A model generated the notes under the pieces. That model saw only the letters and a program-made list of their open reading frames with translations. It ran no database searches and was not told the DNA's origin. Source: Agroathelia rolfsii (lineage: Eukaryota; Basidiomycota; Agaricomycetes; Amylocorticiales; Amylocorticiaceae). From it: a stretch of 64,000 bases of DNA. The position numbers were made by a program, and so were the translations under genes. The stretch spans positions 1,922,001 through 1,986,000 of the forward strand of contig JABRWF010000002.1 in the NCBI GenBank assembly GCA_018343915.1, read 5' to 3'. Within the stretch, counting starts at the first letter, position 1. Each line of letters starts with the position of its first letter. Positions 1 to 12,291 of the stretch are shown one piece after another.

Positions 1-158
1 GTATATAACCCTGTAGTACCTCTACCTGAAGACCCTAGATTTATTCTCTTTGTCTTTAGATAAGCACAGTAGTGCTTTGTATCTAATAGTTAGCTAACAT
101 AATAAAACTTCATCTTTAGAGTTTATTCACTCTAGGCTTATAGAGCCTGTCCCTATCT
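1..158 (+). repeat. LTR family A fragment (R-U5 part)
   Basis: The window opens inside an LTR of family A, the family of the intact element at 52967-60096. The TATA-like stretch, the self-primer 11-mer (here decayed), the following intron-like segment and the start of the U5 pyrimidine tract can all be lined up with the intact copy. It stops at 158, where copia-1 begins, and resumes at 14009-14109. Many C-to-T changes mark it as an old copy. Confidence 0.85.
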
Positions 159-280
159 TAATGAACAGTGCCAGTCCTAAGACCAGCAGCGCATGCATCT
201 GGCCACTACTATACTGTATACTACATTGCATAGTATACTACCACTATTGTACTTATACTTATGTACTACACTATACATAC
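159..280 (-). repeat. copia-1 left (3') LTR, first half
   Basis: Matches 13641-13762 of the right LTR and breaks exactly where gypsy-B1 inserted. The other half of this LTR is at 7265-7505. Confidence 0.9.
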
Positions 281-1136
281 TGTCAAGGGTACTCTTGACT
301 ACGCTTGGACTTTTGGGTGTGGGGTGCCTACTTTGTCTTTTGCACAACCAAAGATACTTACTCAATACTTAAATCAAAGTACTTAAGAAGTACCAATTTT
401 CCTACACAGAAATTCCCTTAATATATTAGGGTGCCCGTAGGTACTCTTTTATTACCCTTACAATTTACTCGTTCTTGAGTCACATGTTTTGTAGGGATTT
501 GCACCACCACCAAGTAATGGAAAGGGAGAGCTTAGAGGGGTAGGCTAGGCCTAAGGTTTATTAGTACCCTGAAGGCAAAGATTTATTAGCAATCTACTTA
601 AGTAAGAATACAACCTATGTTCTACTTGCTTGAAGGCAAAGAGGTCAAAGCTGAGCTCTTCAGGACAAGTTACATGCTACTTTTATACTACTACCGAAGG
701 GTCCGTGCGCAGCTATAATGGTTTGTATGTAGCTATAATGGTCTGTGCGCAGCTAGAGATAGAAGTAATGAAGATGGCAATGCAGGGGAAGAATGTTTTG
801 CCTAACTCCACCGGGCATCCGTGTAGACTTCTATTTCTAGAAGAATATCAGTAATCTGTTAGGAATTATTCAGGGGAAGGAAGGCTATGTTCCTAGGCTG
901 TACATGGTGATGAAGGAGAAGGCGCACAGCCCTGAGATTACTCCTGTGACATACGGCTTGGAATACGTGAGGGCCAATCAGGTGACCACTGTACTGCCCA
1001 TAGTCCATGCCCTAAAGGGTAATTTTTGTGAGAGAAAATGAGAATAAAGAAAGAAAATACAGTAACTGAGGAAATACTGGTCCAAAAAATATAAGAAAAT
1101 AACAGAAAAATCCGCGAAAATTCCCTTCTCATGACA
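281..1136 (-). repeat. gypsy-B1 3' LTR (family B)
   Basis: 856 bp, TG...CA ends. On the minus strand it holds a TATA-like box, the 11-mer AGCTTTGACCT (642-652 on the plus strand as its complement), and a segment bounded by CTTTGCCTTC repeats. The plus-strand start is an inverted repeat at 282-299 (GTCAAG...CTTGAC). Confidence 0.95.
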
Positions 1137-1147
1137 TTACCCCCTTC

Positions 1148-4100
1148 CTAGGGGGATTTCCTCCAGAACATCCCAAGTTCCCAAGTCCCTCCTATCTTTG
1201 CTTCAGGACTGCTGGTGAAGTTTTCTATTAGTCAAAAGAGTAACTCCGCAAAGGCTGCAGCTGATAAGCATTTAGGTGCTTTAGGGTTTTTCCAATGGAA
1301 TTCTTTGATCAGACAAGGAGCATTAGAAACATTTTTTTCTGATTTCCATGAATCTTCTCCAGGGTAACCCTTCTATTCAATGAGGTATTCTAGCTTTTTT
1401 GTTCTTGGACTAAGACAGCTATCCTTAATTGTTAGAATCTCCATTTCTTCTTCTCCCTTGATTTCAACTGGGGGTGGTGGTGGTGCTACTGGTCTGGATT
1501 CTACTTGAATATGGGGTTTGATAAGTGAGACATAGAAGACATCATGGATAGTCCATTGCCTAGGAATTGCAAGGCAGGCTGCTCAGTTACCAACTAACTC
1601 TGTGATTTTGTAAGGCCCAATCTATTCTGCCAACAGCTTTTTTGAGGGTTGCGCCAATTGGATATTCTTAGTATTAAGCTAGACCTTATTTCCAGGCATA
1701 TATTTTGGGACTTTCGCGGCATGTTTGTCAAAGAAGTACTTCATTCTGTCTGCTGCACAATCCAGGACTGCTTTAGTGTCCTCCTAGAGTTCTTTAACCT
1801 TCCCAATCCAGTTTTATGCCCCTTGTGTATGTAGTATTCCTACTGTAGTTATATCCATTTTTGGTGAAAACCCATAGTTCATTTCAAAAGGGGAGGCTTT
1901 AAGGGCGGAGTGTTGATGGTTATTTAAGGCAAATTTGGCTAGAGGAAGTAGACCGGCCTAATTATCTTGTCTATGGGATATGTAGTTCCTCAGAAACACT
2001 TTGACTTCCTAGTTCATCCTTTCTGTTTGACTATTAGATTGTGGGTGGTAGGCTGTAGACAGGGATGTTTTGATGTCTAGGCACTTGTGGATTTCTCTCA
2101 TCACTTTTCCTGCAAATTGGGGTCCCTTGTCCAAAGTCCATATCTTAGAAAGGCTGTGGAGTTTGAATATGTTTGCTAGGTACAAGTCTGCTATCTTTGA
2201 TGCTGTAATTGCTTCTACACAAGGAATTAGGTAGGCCATTTTTGTCAATCTGTCAACTACAACCAAAATTGAATCAAATCCCTGAGATTCGGGGAGTTTA
2301 ACAATCATATCCAAGGTTATATGTTCCCATGGAAGGTCTGGGGAAGGAAGTGGTATGAGTGGGCCAATGGGCAAGGAGTGGGATTTTTTGTTGGCCAAGC
2401 ATATGGGACAGAAGTCTACGTAGTTGTTTACTGCTTTTGTTATTCCTGGCCACCAATAGTTTCTTGACGTGAGTTCTAAGGTCTTGTATTATCCTGGGTG
2501 CCCTGCTACCAGTACGTCATGGTTTAGTTGGATGATGTTGTTTTGTAATATAGAATCTCTTGGTATATAAACTTTTCCTTGGTGCAGAATTAGACCATTT
2601 TCTTCATTCCACTTTTTGAGGCCTTTCTAGAGTTTGACTGGTCCAAGGTTCTTTACCAATCTGAGTACTTATGCAACTTCTGCATCTCTTCCCTTGTTCC
2701 TAATTCTATCTAGTATCCCCTTCTCTCCCTGGACTTTGATGTGTCCTCTTCTTGCGGCATTGATATGGAAAAGTTTTGGATCCAGGACTATTCGATCCAA
2801 GTTATCTTGTTTGTTGGATCTTTGAAAGTCTGGTTACCAAGAAAAAGGGTCTGCCCATCCGTTTTCTGAACCTCGCAGATAGGAAATGACAAATTGGAAT
2901 TCTGATAGGAAGAGTGACCATCAGGCTTATTGTCGGGTTAGATTCCTTGCTGTTTTCCAGTATTCCAAATTTTTATAATCCATGCAAATGTTGAAGGGGT
3001 GAGGAAGCCCAATAAGGTAGTATTGCCAGGCATCTAAGGCTCAAATTATTGCTAACATTTCTTTATCCCAGATATTGTAATTCCTTTCTGCATCATTCAT
3101 GGCCTAGGATAGGAAGGCAATTGGGTACCAAGAGTTATCAGACTGTTTCTAGAGGAGCACAGCCCCCATTGCAAAATTAGATACATCCGTTTCAACTCTG
3201 GTTTCTCTAACTTGGTTGTATGCTCTGAGGACTAGTACTGATGTAAAGGCTTCCTTGAGTTTCTTGAAAGACTCCTGTTCTTTGGCTTCCCACTTCCATT
3301 CAGTTTTACTAGTTAGGCGGTCTAGGGGTTTACAAATCTAGGCAAAGTTCTTGATGAAGCGGCAATAGTAATTGGCTAAACTACAGAATTTCCAAACATC
3401 GGACACCTTTTTTGGAACAGGCCAGTTAAAAACTGCTTTGACCTTTTCTGGAGTCATTCTGATAGAACCAAAGGAGACCAAAGCACCTAGAATATCTACT
3501 TCTGGTACGTTGTACTTGAATTTTTCTAAGTTTGCAAACAGATCATTTGACTTCAAGACCCCTAATACTTCTTTTACTCTGGCTCTTAATTCTAGCTTAG
3601 TTTGTGCTCTAATTATGATGTTATTGATATAGTGTACCAGCTATTCTAGTTGGTTAAACTTGTAGAATAGGTCATCCATCATAGTTTGTATTGTGGCTGA
3701 GGCATTATATAAGCCAAATGTCATGACCATTGGTTCAAAGAGTCCTTTGTTGGTGATGAATGCTGCCTTGTGTTCATCTCCTTCTCAGATCTGGATGTTG
3801 TTAAAGCCCCACCTAAGATCAATTTTGGCAAAAGTTCGGAACTGGGTTATCTTGTCTTGTAGTTTGGAGATAAGGAGGAGGAGGTATGCGTTTTTGACTG
3901 TTTCAGCATTAAGCTTCCTATAATCTTGGACGGGCCAAAGAGAATTGTTTTTCTTTGGGACAAAGAACATTGGTGTGGCAATTGGGCTTTCAGATTTACG
4001 GAGGTACCCCTTTCTGAGGTTTTCTTCCAGGTAATCAGTTAGGGCTTCTTCTTCCTTTATTGACAAGGGGTAAGCTTTGCTTCTTTGCAACTGAGCATTG

Positions 4101-4689
4101 TTTTTCAAGACTATCTTGTAGTCCCAGGGTTTTTGCAAGGGCAACCTCTGGGAAGCTTCTTTCAAAAAGACAGACTCAAATTCTAATGCCTATTCTAGAA
4201 GAAGGGCTGAAGATATTTGTAACCTATTTCCTGGTCGTGATTGTCCTGCTGACTAATCAATTATAGGGTTTTTGAGCCTCAGCCAGTCTAATTCTAATAT
4301 CATGTTTTCTGGTCCAATATCTGTGACCAGAAAAGGGAGTTTCTTTTGGATTCCTCCAATGGAAGTTTCAAGTACAACTATATTGATAATAGCCCCTTGG
4401 GCATTACTAGTATTGTCTATATTGTACAACGGGATACTACAAGGTAATTTTTTTGTTTTTATATTTTTTTCTTGAATGAATTATAAGTGAATGAAGGAGG
4501 AAGAAGCGCTGGAGTCTATTATAGCAATAGTGACAAGAGAGAAAAAAAGTCCATGGAACATGAGAGGGATATAGAGGTGCTATTCATGCGCACTAGAAAT
4601 TGAAACAGAGTTACAAGAAAGGAAAGAAGAAAATCTATTACAGAGATATAGGTTGGCCAAAATGGCTCTTTCTATTGACCCTTCTAAAA
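1148..4689 (-). pseudogene. gypsy-B1 pol remnant (protease, RT, RNase H, integrase, chromodomain)
   Basis: Reading on the minus strand from about 4689. RT is visible at 4165-3340 (KGYLRKSESP..., then VPKK, DYRKLN). The RT active-site block reads YINNI where YIDDI is expected, so both aspartates are lost by G-to-A changes. RNase H follows at about 3300-3050. Integrase core is clear at 2398-2009 (WEHITLDMIVKLP, LDKGPQF, TAYHPQS, QTER), retaining D, D and E-type positions. A decayed chromodomain (KGYPGEDSW) lies at about 1400-1290. At least ten stop codons interrupt it. Length and order match intact Pol of gypsy-A2. Pol is in a different frame from gag, as in that element. Confidence 0.9.
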
Positions 4690-5958
4690 ACCTGCCTTAT
4701 CCTTGAATGCAGCAAGTGCCATAGCTTGCTACTCTACTAGCGCTTGTAAGTTGGCTATTGTTATAGCCGTGGTTCCTTTATTGATATCATCACTAGAGGC
4801 AGAAGGTCCTAATTGGTTAGGAGACGGGGTAGAGACAGTAATGGTAGCCTGTATTCTTGGTTGGTTGCCCTTGTACCAAGAAACGCGGGGGTTTGTGCAT
4901 GTTGAGGCAAAATGCCCCCACTGCTGGCAGTTGTAACCTTGTACCATGCTCAGGTCCCTTAGTACCCTGGAACTGCTAGTCCCTCCTATTGAGGGTCTTG
5001 TTGTACCCACATTGATGGTTATAGGGTTGGTTGCACTGCCTAATGGGTTCTGGTTCTAGAATCTGGGGCACAGTTTCCATCCATCTATCCAGACACCTGC
5101 GTCTCTAAGTCCTTCTTTGGCGTCTATTGCTGCCTTGATTAGGCTTTCCAGGGTTTCTTTCCTTGACTTAGGATATCCTCCTATAATGGTTTGGATCTTT
5201 GGAGAAAGTGCCTGCCAATACCAAACTTGGAGGTCTTTGTTTGAAAGTTTGGTTTTTATAGACAGGGCTGAGAAGGTGGCGGTGAAGTTGGTTATGGAAA
5301 AAGTGCCCTGTTTTAGATCTTGAAGCTTCTGGAGGGCTATTTGTCTGAAGTCCCTTAAACCATATAGTGCTTTAAACTTATCAAGGAGGTCTTTCTCAAA
5401 GGCAAACCCCTTTTTTGATATGACATCCTCAAACTTTCAAGCCCAGGCCTTAGAAGACCCTTCTAGAAGCCCAAGGAAATACCGTGCTTTGACCTTATCT
5501 GTGTTATAGATTCTTGGGTTTAGTTTCAAGTGATTCTCAAAACCAAAGATAAAAGACTGATATTTTGTCCAATCCCCGTTAAATTTTTCCGGGGCTTGTC
5601 CAATTTCTTTTGGGGTAGAGGTACTGGCAGCACCAGATGCGATAGGGGCTGGTTCTTGTTCAAGGATTCCTACAAACCTAGTCTGGGTTTCTTGAACGCT
5701 CTACAGGGTTTCTTCAATTTTGGCCTAATTAGCCTGGAGGAGGGAGAGGATTGAGAGGAGTTTGGTTGGGATAGATATAGTGGGTTCTTTCTTTAGTTCT
5801 GTTTCCTCTTCTTCTTCTGATTCTTCTTCCTTGGACTCTTCTTCTTTAGGGATTTGGGTTTCCTCCTCTTTTGTAGTTGGTTTAGAAGGAGGTTCTTGCA
5901 GAGCTGAGCTTGACGCAGATTCTTTAGGCTGGTAGAATGTCCCTGCATGTGTATTCAT
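4684..5958 (-). pseudogene. gypsy-B1 gag remnant
   Basis: Starts at an ATG at 5958 (MNTHAGTFYQPKES). The N-terminal part is a Glu/Lys/Ser-rich acidic stretch (about 5880-5790). The retrotransposon-gag core follows (PKEIGQAPEKFNGDW..., about 5610-5450), then a damaged CCHC knuckle at about 4945-4905 in which the first cysteine is now glycine. It ends in GGTTTTTAG at 4684-4692, the same position and context as the gag stop in gypsy-A2. Internal stops are present. Gag forms the particle that packages the element RNA. Confidence 0.88.
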
Positions 5959-6410
5959 TCACTGAGTGAAACAGTGTTCTTTGTCACCGGTGGTTGTACC
6001 GGTTTCCTGATGCAGTAGACAGGATTGTTTTCTTCTTTCAGGGCTAGAGCTTACCCATATAGTATCATACAAAATCATGCAAAAATAGAATGGCAGGGGG
6101 GATGGAAAAGGTGCCACTCATGCTTAATGACAATAAATCTTGATCCCTTAGGGAGACTCCTAGAACACCAAGTGTGTTAGGCTTGTATTGTACTTTGAAT
6201 ACAGCTAAAGAATTGGGTAGAGCGTATACCCTATCTCTGTCTTGGCAGGGTTGTAAACGTGCTCTGAAGGGCAACACATAATTGCTTCCTGAGATATTTT
6301 ATTGCTTATATGCTTAGAAAGGAGTTCGTAGTAATTTTTTAGAAAATTTGCTCTTTATGCATAATCATCACTTGTGCCTTCTCAGGCTGTGGAAGTCTAA
6401 GGGAACTAGT

Positions 6411-6421
6411 AGCTTTGACCT
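6411..6421 (-). other. gypsy-B1 primer binding site, self-priming type
   Basis: On the minus strand, two bases after the 5' LTR, the sequence is AGGTCAAAGCT. Its exact complement AGCTTTGACCT lies in both LTRs (plus-strand 6785-6795 and 642-652), about 30 nt after a TATAAAA box. No tRNA 3'-end complement is seen. This is the arrangement known for Tf1 and the Tf1/sushi chromovirus group, where the 5' end of the mRNA primes reverse transcription. Confidence 0.85.
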
Positions 6422-6423
6422 AA

Positions 6424-7259
6424 TGTCAAGGGTACTCTTGACTACACTTAGACTTTTAGGCGTGGGGTGCCTACTTTGTCTTTTGCACAACCAAAGGTAC
6501 TTACTCAACATTTAAATCAAAGTACTTAAGAAGTACCAATTTTCCTACACGGAAATTCCCTTAATATATTAGGGTGCCCGTAGATACTCTCTTGTTACTC
6601 TTATAATTTACTCATTCTTGAGTTACACGTTTTGTGGGGATTTGCACCACCACTAAGTAATAGGAAGGGAGAGCTTAGAGGGGTAGGCTAGGCCTAAGGT
6701 TTATTAGTACCCTAAAGGCAAAGATTTATTGGCAATCTACTTAAGTGAGAATACAACCTATGTTCTACTTGCCTGAAGATAAAGAGGTCAAAGCTAAGCT
6801 CTTCAGGACAAGTTACATGCTACTTTTATACTACTACCAAAGGGTCTGTGCGCAGCCATAATGATCTATGCGCAGCTGGAGATAGAAGTAATGAAGATGG
6901 CAATGCAGGGGAAGAATGTTTTACCTAACTCCACTGGGCATCTGTGTGGACTTCTATTTCTAGAAGAGTACTAGTAATCTGTTAGGAATTATTCAGGGGA
7001 AGAAAGGCTGTGTTTCTAGGCTGTGTGTGGTGATGAAGAAAAAGGTGCACAGCCCCAAGATTACTCCTGTGACATGCAGCTTGGAATATGTAAGGGCCAA
7101 TCAGGTGACCACTGCACTGCCCACAGTCCATGCCCTAAAGGGTAATTTTTGTGAGAGAAAATGAGAATGAAGAAAGAAAATACAGTAACTGAGGAAATAC
7201 TAGTCCAAAAAATATAAGAAAATAACAGAAAAATCCGCAAAAATTCCCTTCTCATGACA
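6424..7259 (-). repeat. gypsy-B1 5' LTR (family B)
   Basis: 836 bp. Shares termini, self-primer and intron-like segment with 281-1136. The donor-like site after the self-primer is GCAAGT here, and the segment ends in GCCTTTAG. Confidence 0.95.
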
Positions 7260-7264
7260 CATAC

Positions 7265-7505
7265 TAGCTAATATATATAGTATTAGACTTACATGGGTGA
7301 GGGTAGATAAGCAGTAAGGCTTATGTGTGTGTGTGGGTACAAAGTGGTGGTGGTGGTTTAGGTATAAAAACCATTGTTATTAAAGCTCATTACTAACTTG
7401 TATATATACTCTACTTTAATCTCCTACTGAATATTGGAGCTCCGCTCCAATTTCCCTTATCGCGTCTTTAGCACAGCCGCTAGGACGTTCTGTACAGTTG
7501 CAACA
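7265..7505 (-). repeat. copia-1 left (3') LTR, second half
   Basis: Continues the LTR interrupted at 280 and matches 13763-14003. Ends GTTGCAACA, i.e. TGTTGCAAC as the 5' start on the minus strand. A polypurine run (AAGGGGGAG on the minus strand) adjoins it at 7506-7514. Confidence 0.92.
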
Positions 7506-7528
7506 CTCCCCCTTGTTCCGTGCAGTCT

Positions 7529-10500
7529 CTATTGTTTGACACACTGGGACACCTTGTGCCAAAGGGTTAGCTCTAAGAGTTCAAGTCCAGTAAGGAGCCG
7601 GCACTTGTGGAAGTTGTTGAATACCAGGTTCTTTGTGAACATGTTGGTGGGGTTAAGGTTTCCTTTTATGAAGAAGATTGCAACCTTTCCATCTTTAATA
7701 TAGCTTTTGATGTGATAATATTGTGTGTTGATATGTTTTGACTTCTAATTAGTTACATCATTTGCCACTAAGAAGTTGGCGCCTATGTTATTGCAGCATA
7801 CTGGTGTCGGAAGGAGCATGGGTAGCTTAAGTTCAGAAAGAATGTTCCAAATCCACAGTACTTGCTTGGCACAATCTAATACTGCCATATACTTGGCTTC
7901 AGTTGGAGAAAGTGTAACTATGCATTGCGCATGTGACCCCCATGAGAAGATTCAATTTGCCAGCATAAATATATTGCCGGTAATGGAGCAATGGTTGTTG
8001 GGGTTACCAGTATAGTCAGAGTCTGAATAGGCAATTAAGCTACCATCAGAGTCCCCATTGTAGACTAGCTAATAGTCTTTTGTTATTCATAGGTACTTTG
8101 CTATGAATAGCACCTTGTCTAGGTGCTTTTGTATTGGGTTAGCGGCAAATTGTACTAGCTTAGTCACTGTAAAGGCTACATCTAGGCGTGTACCTAGCAT
8201 GATGTAAAGAAGGCTTCCAATTACAGATTGAAAGCGCTGTTGGAGTTTGGAATCTGTTTTAAGATCAACCAGTGTTTGGGTGGGTCTATAGCCATCCGGC
8301 AGCAGTGTGTACACCCTTCTACAGTTGGTAAGACCAAACCGCTGGATGATTTTTTCCAAATATAGAATCTGATCCAGGCAGATTTTATTGCCTTCTTTCT
8401 TAATGCACATACAGAGGAACTCACATGCATTACCAAGATCTTGGCATTCCCAAAGTTTTGTTATGCAGGCTTTGAGGGTTTCAACCACAGACCAATTCAA
8501 TCTAAAGAATAGGATGTCATCAACGTATATAACTAGGGCAATTTTGTTACCTTTTTTGTTTTTATACAGAAAAACCCCTGCATTGGAGAGAAGTTGTTGA
8601 CACCCCATTTCTTTGAGTGATGAGGACAACATTTTCCACCAAGTGAGGCCGGCTTGTTTTAGGCCATATAAGGCTTTACATAACTATATTACCATATGTT
8701 CTCCCCTTTTTACTTTGAACCCTTTGGGTTACTCTATGTATATTTCCTCTTTAAGATCACTATATAGGTATGCATTACGTACATTAACACCTATGATATG
8801 CCAGCCTTGAAGAGCTGACAGTACTAGCATTAGCTACACAGTCTTGAATTGGATAACGGGGGAAAAAATTTCATTGAAGTTGATTCCTTCCTATTGGGAG
8901 AACCCTTTAGCCACTAATCAGGCTTTTTTCCGGCCATCTAACTTAATGTTGAATACTCATTGGTTCTTAATGGTCTTTTTCCCTTTGGAGAGAGCAACCA
9001 GCTTAAAGACTTTGTGGTACTTGAGGGCTGATAGTTCTTTACGGCACACTTTCTTCCAATCTTTTTGATCATTGATACTAAATTTCTTGATGTCTTTGAA
9101 GGTCTATTCCCTTACTTTGGACTTTTCTGGAAGTATAATTTCTAATTCTGGAATTGTGAATGCCAATAAAGTGTTCATTAATAGTGCTCCCCCTTTCTAG
9201 CACATGTTGGCAAGTTGGACAGTTTCAGGGTATGAGTCTGTATCATCACCAAGGTGTGCTTGTCCAGGTGGCACCAAGTGGGATTCACCGGTGGCTGGCT
9301 TGTCATGTGACTTGCTTTGCTTACTTGGTGGAGCTGGTGAAACTTCTCCAGATGTTCCGGGACTAGTTAATGGAAGATATTGATTGAAGCTACCAGATCT
9401 AATACCAACCATCTGTTTCTAGCTTCTGATGAACTCAATTTCCCGTTCTATGGTAGACAGGGGTAGCCAGCCATAGATATTATCTCTATACTGGTTAACC
9501 GGCCTTCTTTTGCGTTGAGAGCATTGTAATACAGGCGGTGATTCCGGATCTGGCCTCTACAAGTCAACTGGGGGTGGCGTGGAAGGTCTCTTGAGCTTTG
9601 GCTTAGAAAGCAATCCTTATGAAGACTCTTCTTTCAATATAGGAGGCAAGGGTGGTGGCACAGGGAAAGGTAATCTTGGTGTGCAAGAGGAACTTGGCGG
9701 GTCAACCGGTGACACTGCTATAGGGACACGGACACAAATTAATCCCTCATCATCATTATGATCAATGGAAGGTGGATTTTTAGCAAGATTCTCCCCCTCG
9801 CTAGGCATATTCCTGCCTATTTGGGTCAGCATTTACCGGTTTTTTGTTTTGTATTTTAGAAACACTTCTTCATTAAAAACAGCTGTGTGACCTAAAAAGA
9901 TTGTGTTGTTTTTGGTGCGTATAAAGTGGTATCCTTTTACACCAGGTTGGCTGCCAAGGTATATCATTAGCTTGCTCTGAGGAACTTGCTTGTTTGCCTG
10001 AACTGCCTCTAAGAGGTACACATATGTACTGCAGCCAAAGATGCAAAGTATAGAGATGTCTGGGACTTCTCCTTTAATAATCTTGTGAGGAGTCTTCCAG
10101 TACAATTGCCGTATAAGGGTATGGTTGTACATGTGTACTGCATACTCTAGGGAGAATTCCTACTAGGAGTTTGGGAGACACGCAGTGTAGTGCATAGCCT
10201 CGGCCTTTTCCATTAAGGTGCGGTTGAACTGCTCTGCTCTGCCATTTTGTTGAGGTATATATAGTACATTCTGTAGGATTTCAATCCTCTTTGATCTGAG
10301 AAGATCTAAGAATTCAGCCGACTTGTATTCTCCACCAGCATCAGACATCAACTGTTTAATTGTGGAATTGAAGTGATTATTTACCATTGCAATGAAATTG
10401 CATGTGGCTTTATACGCATCTGACTTCTTTTGAAGGAACTTGATCTATCCATGTGATGTATTGTTATCAAGAAAGGTGATTATATATTTGAACCAGTAAT

Positions 10501-11425
10501 ATAACTCAACCAGGAATTCCTTCAGATCAGAATAAATCTTCTGGAAGGGTTCATTAGTACGTGATTCCATTAATAGAAATGGGTGGGTATGCATTTTTCC
10601 TTCTGCACAGCCTTTACACGGCTTCTGTTCCCCTTTTGGAATCTCAATTGCTTCAGGGAAGCCTTAAGTGTGTTGGTGTGCTTTTTGAAGCATAGCCTTT
10701 GATGAGTGGCCTAGCCAGTGATACATAATGTTGTAGTCAATAGCATATACGTCCTCACTGTACAGAGACACGTGTTTGGACGGTGTGGTATCTAGGACAA
10801 AAGTTGAGAGATGGGGGCCAGAAGGTCTACCTTGTAGAAAGGACTTATGAGATCTAGGCCAGAAGAGCTTGAGCCCTTTGGCATCACCTGATAGAGTGAA
10901 CCCGTTTTGTAAAAATTGCTCTATAGAGAGCAAACGTGCTGTACCACTGGGAAGAATATATACTGGGTACAGCCAAATTCTCTTTTGCACACCTTTGTTT
11001 ATTACGTCTAAGAAGATGGTTCCCATTTTGGATACTGTCATAGGTTCTTTCATAGTTGACACAGAGATAGACTTATTTAGTGGTGCCTCATCCACTAAGT
11101 TGCTCTTGTAGGGGGTAAAGTAGAGTAATGCTCTGGTGTCTAGTATCTATCTGGATGATTCTTGCTTTCCTTTTCCCTTATATTTCACACACTTTGCAAT
11201 ATCAACCAAATAAATACAATTGATTACAAAAAAGCTGTTAGGAACAGCATATTCTACGAGGTTTGCTATATTATCATCTATTGGATGCATTGTTAGTGTA
11301 GAGATTTTTATGGCAAGAGAATGTACTTGTGTTGATTCCCACTCAATTTTGTTATCAGAGCCGTAAGAAATTCTTTCTTCAAATGGCATGCTTCTGCAAT
11401 GTTTGAGCGGGTGTCCTTCTTTGGG
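7529..11425 (-). pseudogene. copia-1 pol remnant (integrase, RT, RNase H)
   Basis: Integrase: the HHCC zinc region is at about 10710-10610 (HWLGHSS... then CKGCAEGK) and the catalytic core at about 10560-10165, including DAGGEYKS and NGRAEQFNRT. A proline/serine-rich spacer at about 9830-9200 separates it from RT. RT core is at about 9070-8090: KALYGLKQAG near 8670 and an intact YVDDI near 8520. RNase H runs from about 8090 to the stop at 7529 (SPTEAKYMAV near 7900). About 15 stops break it. Tandem Gag-INT-RT-RNH order defines Copia. Confidence 0.92.
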
Positions 11426-11430
11426 GACGG

Positions 11431-12286
11431 TGTCAAGGCTCACGCTCTTGACTATCTAAACAACAGAGGTGACCCCTACTCACACCACAAACAGAGCAAT
11501 GTACTGCTACTAGGTCCCAAAGGTGTACTCTAAGTCTAGAAGACTTTCTACCAAAGGCTACTGTTGGCTAATGACTTGTTACTGCTTGCTTAGTAAAGAA
11601 GGGAGTGCTAAACACTCTGAGACGCTTAGATTCTTTCTTAGAGGGTAATAACCCTAAGTCACACTTTGCCCTGATTTATTAAGGGACTTGATATAGAGAG
11701 GGGGAGGCAGGCAATACAGCCTGTTCTATGGCTTGCTTAGGTCCTTATACAACCCCTAGGCTGACGAGGCACAAAGGGAGGGCAAGGGTGAGAGGGCTAG
11801 GACAATAAGCCTGAAGGCAAATGTATTAGTAAATAGTAAAGAGAGATATACATGCTTATTTACTCACCTGAAGGCAAAAGGTCAAAGCTAAGGCCTTCAG
11901 GGAGTGTTACAGGGTCCTTATATAAGTTTCAGGGGTGGTCTGTGCACTTCTGAATGGTCTGTACACAGAGACAGAAATAGAAAGGAATGCTAAACATAGT
12001 ACAAATGGATGACTGAGCATGATGGTGCAATCATTGCATCATCAGCTGATTGATCAAGAGTCTAGACTTGGAAGGAACTAGAAGGGTCTAGACTCTGTTT
12101 ACTAATAGGTACTGGTACAAAGGTATAATGATGGCCAATCATATAACTAAGTACTCTGTAACCAATTGTCCTAGGCGGTCTATTATAAATAAATAATGTG
12201 TAGAAAGTCCAAGAAAAATCGTAAAAATACAAGAAAAATACAGGAAAATAAAGAAAAATTAGGAGAGTCTGGGTGTACCCATGACA
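11431..12286 (-). repeat. Solo LTR, family C, inserted in copia-1
   Basis: 856 bp, TGTCAAGG...CATGACA on the plus strand, with perfect 5-bp duplication GACGG at 11426-11430 and 12287-12291. On the minus strand it has a TATATAA box, the 11-mer AGCTTTGACCT (complement at 11879-11889) and an intron-like segment 11811-11867 with GTGAGT donor, CTAAT branch-like site and TTCAG acceptor. The target is the gag/pol boundary of copia-1. No internal region remains, so it is a product of LTR-LTR recombination. Confidence 0.95.
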
Positions 12287-12291
12287 GACGG

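Larger units (their letters stand above)
281..7259 (-). mobile_element. gypsy-B1: degenerate chromovirus (Ty3/gypsy) nested in copia-1 LTR
   Basis: Two LTRs (281-1136 and 6424-7259) enclose a minus-strand Gag-Pol remnant of about 5.3 kb. The target duplication CATAC is present at 276-280 and 7260-7264, so both ends are certain. LTR termini read TGTCAA...TGACA on the plus strand. The PBS and R-region 11-mer are exactly complementary (self-priming). A C-terminal chromodomain remnant lies just inside the left LTR. Multiple in-frame stops and loss of RT active-site aspartates make it inactive. Confidence 0.95.
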
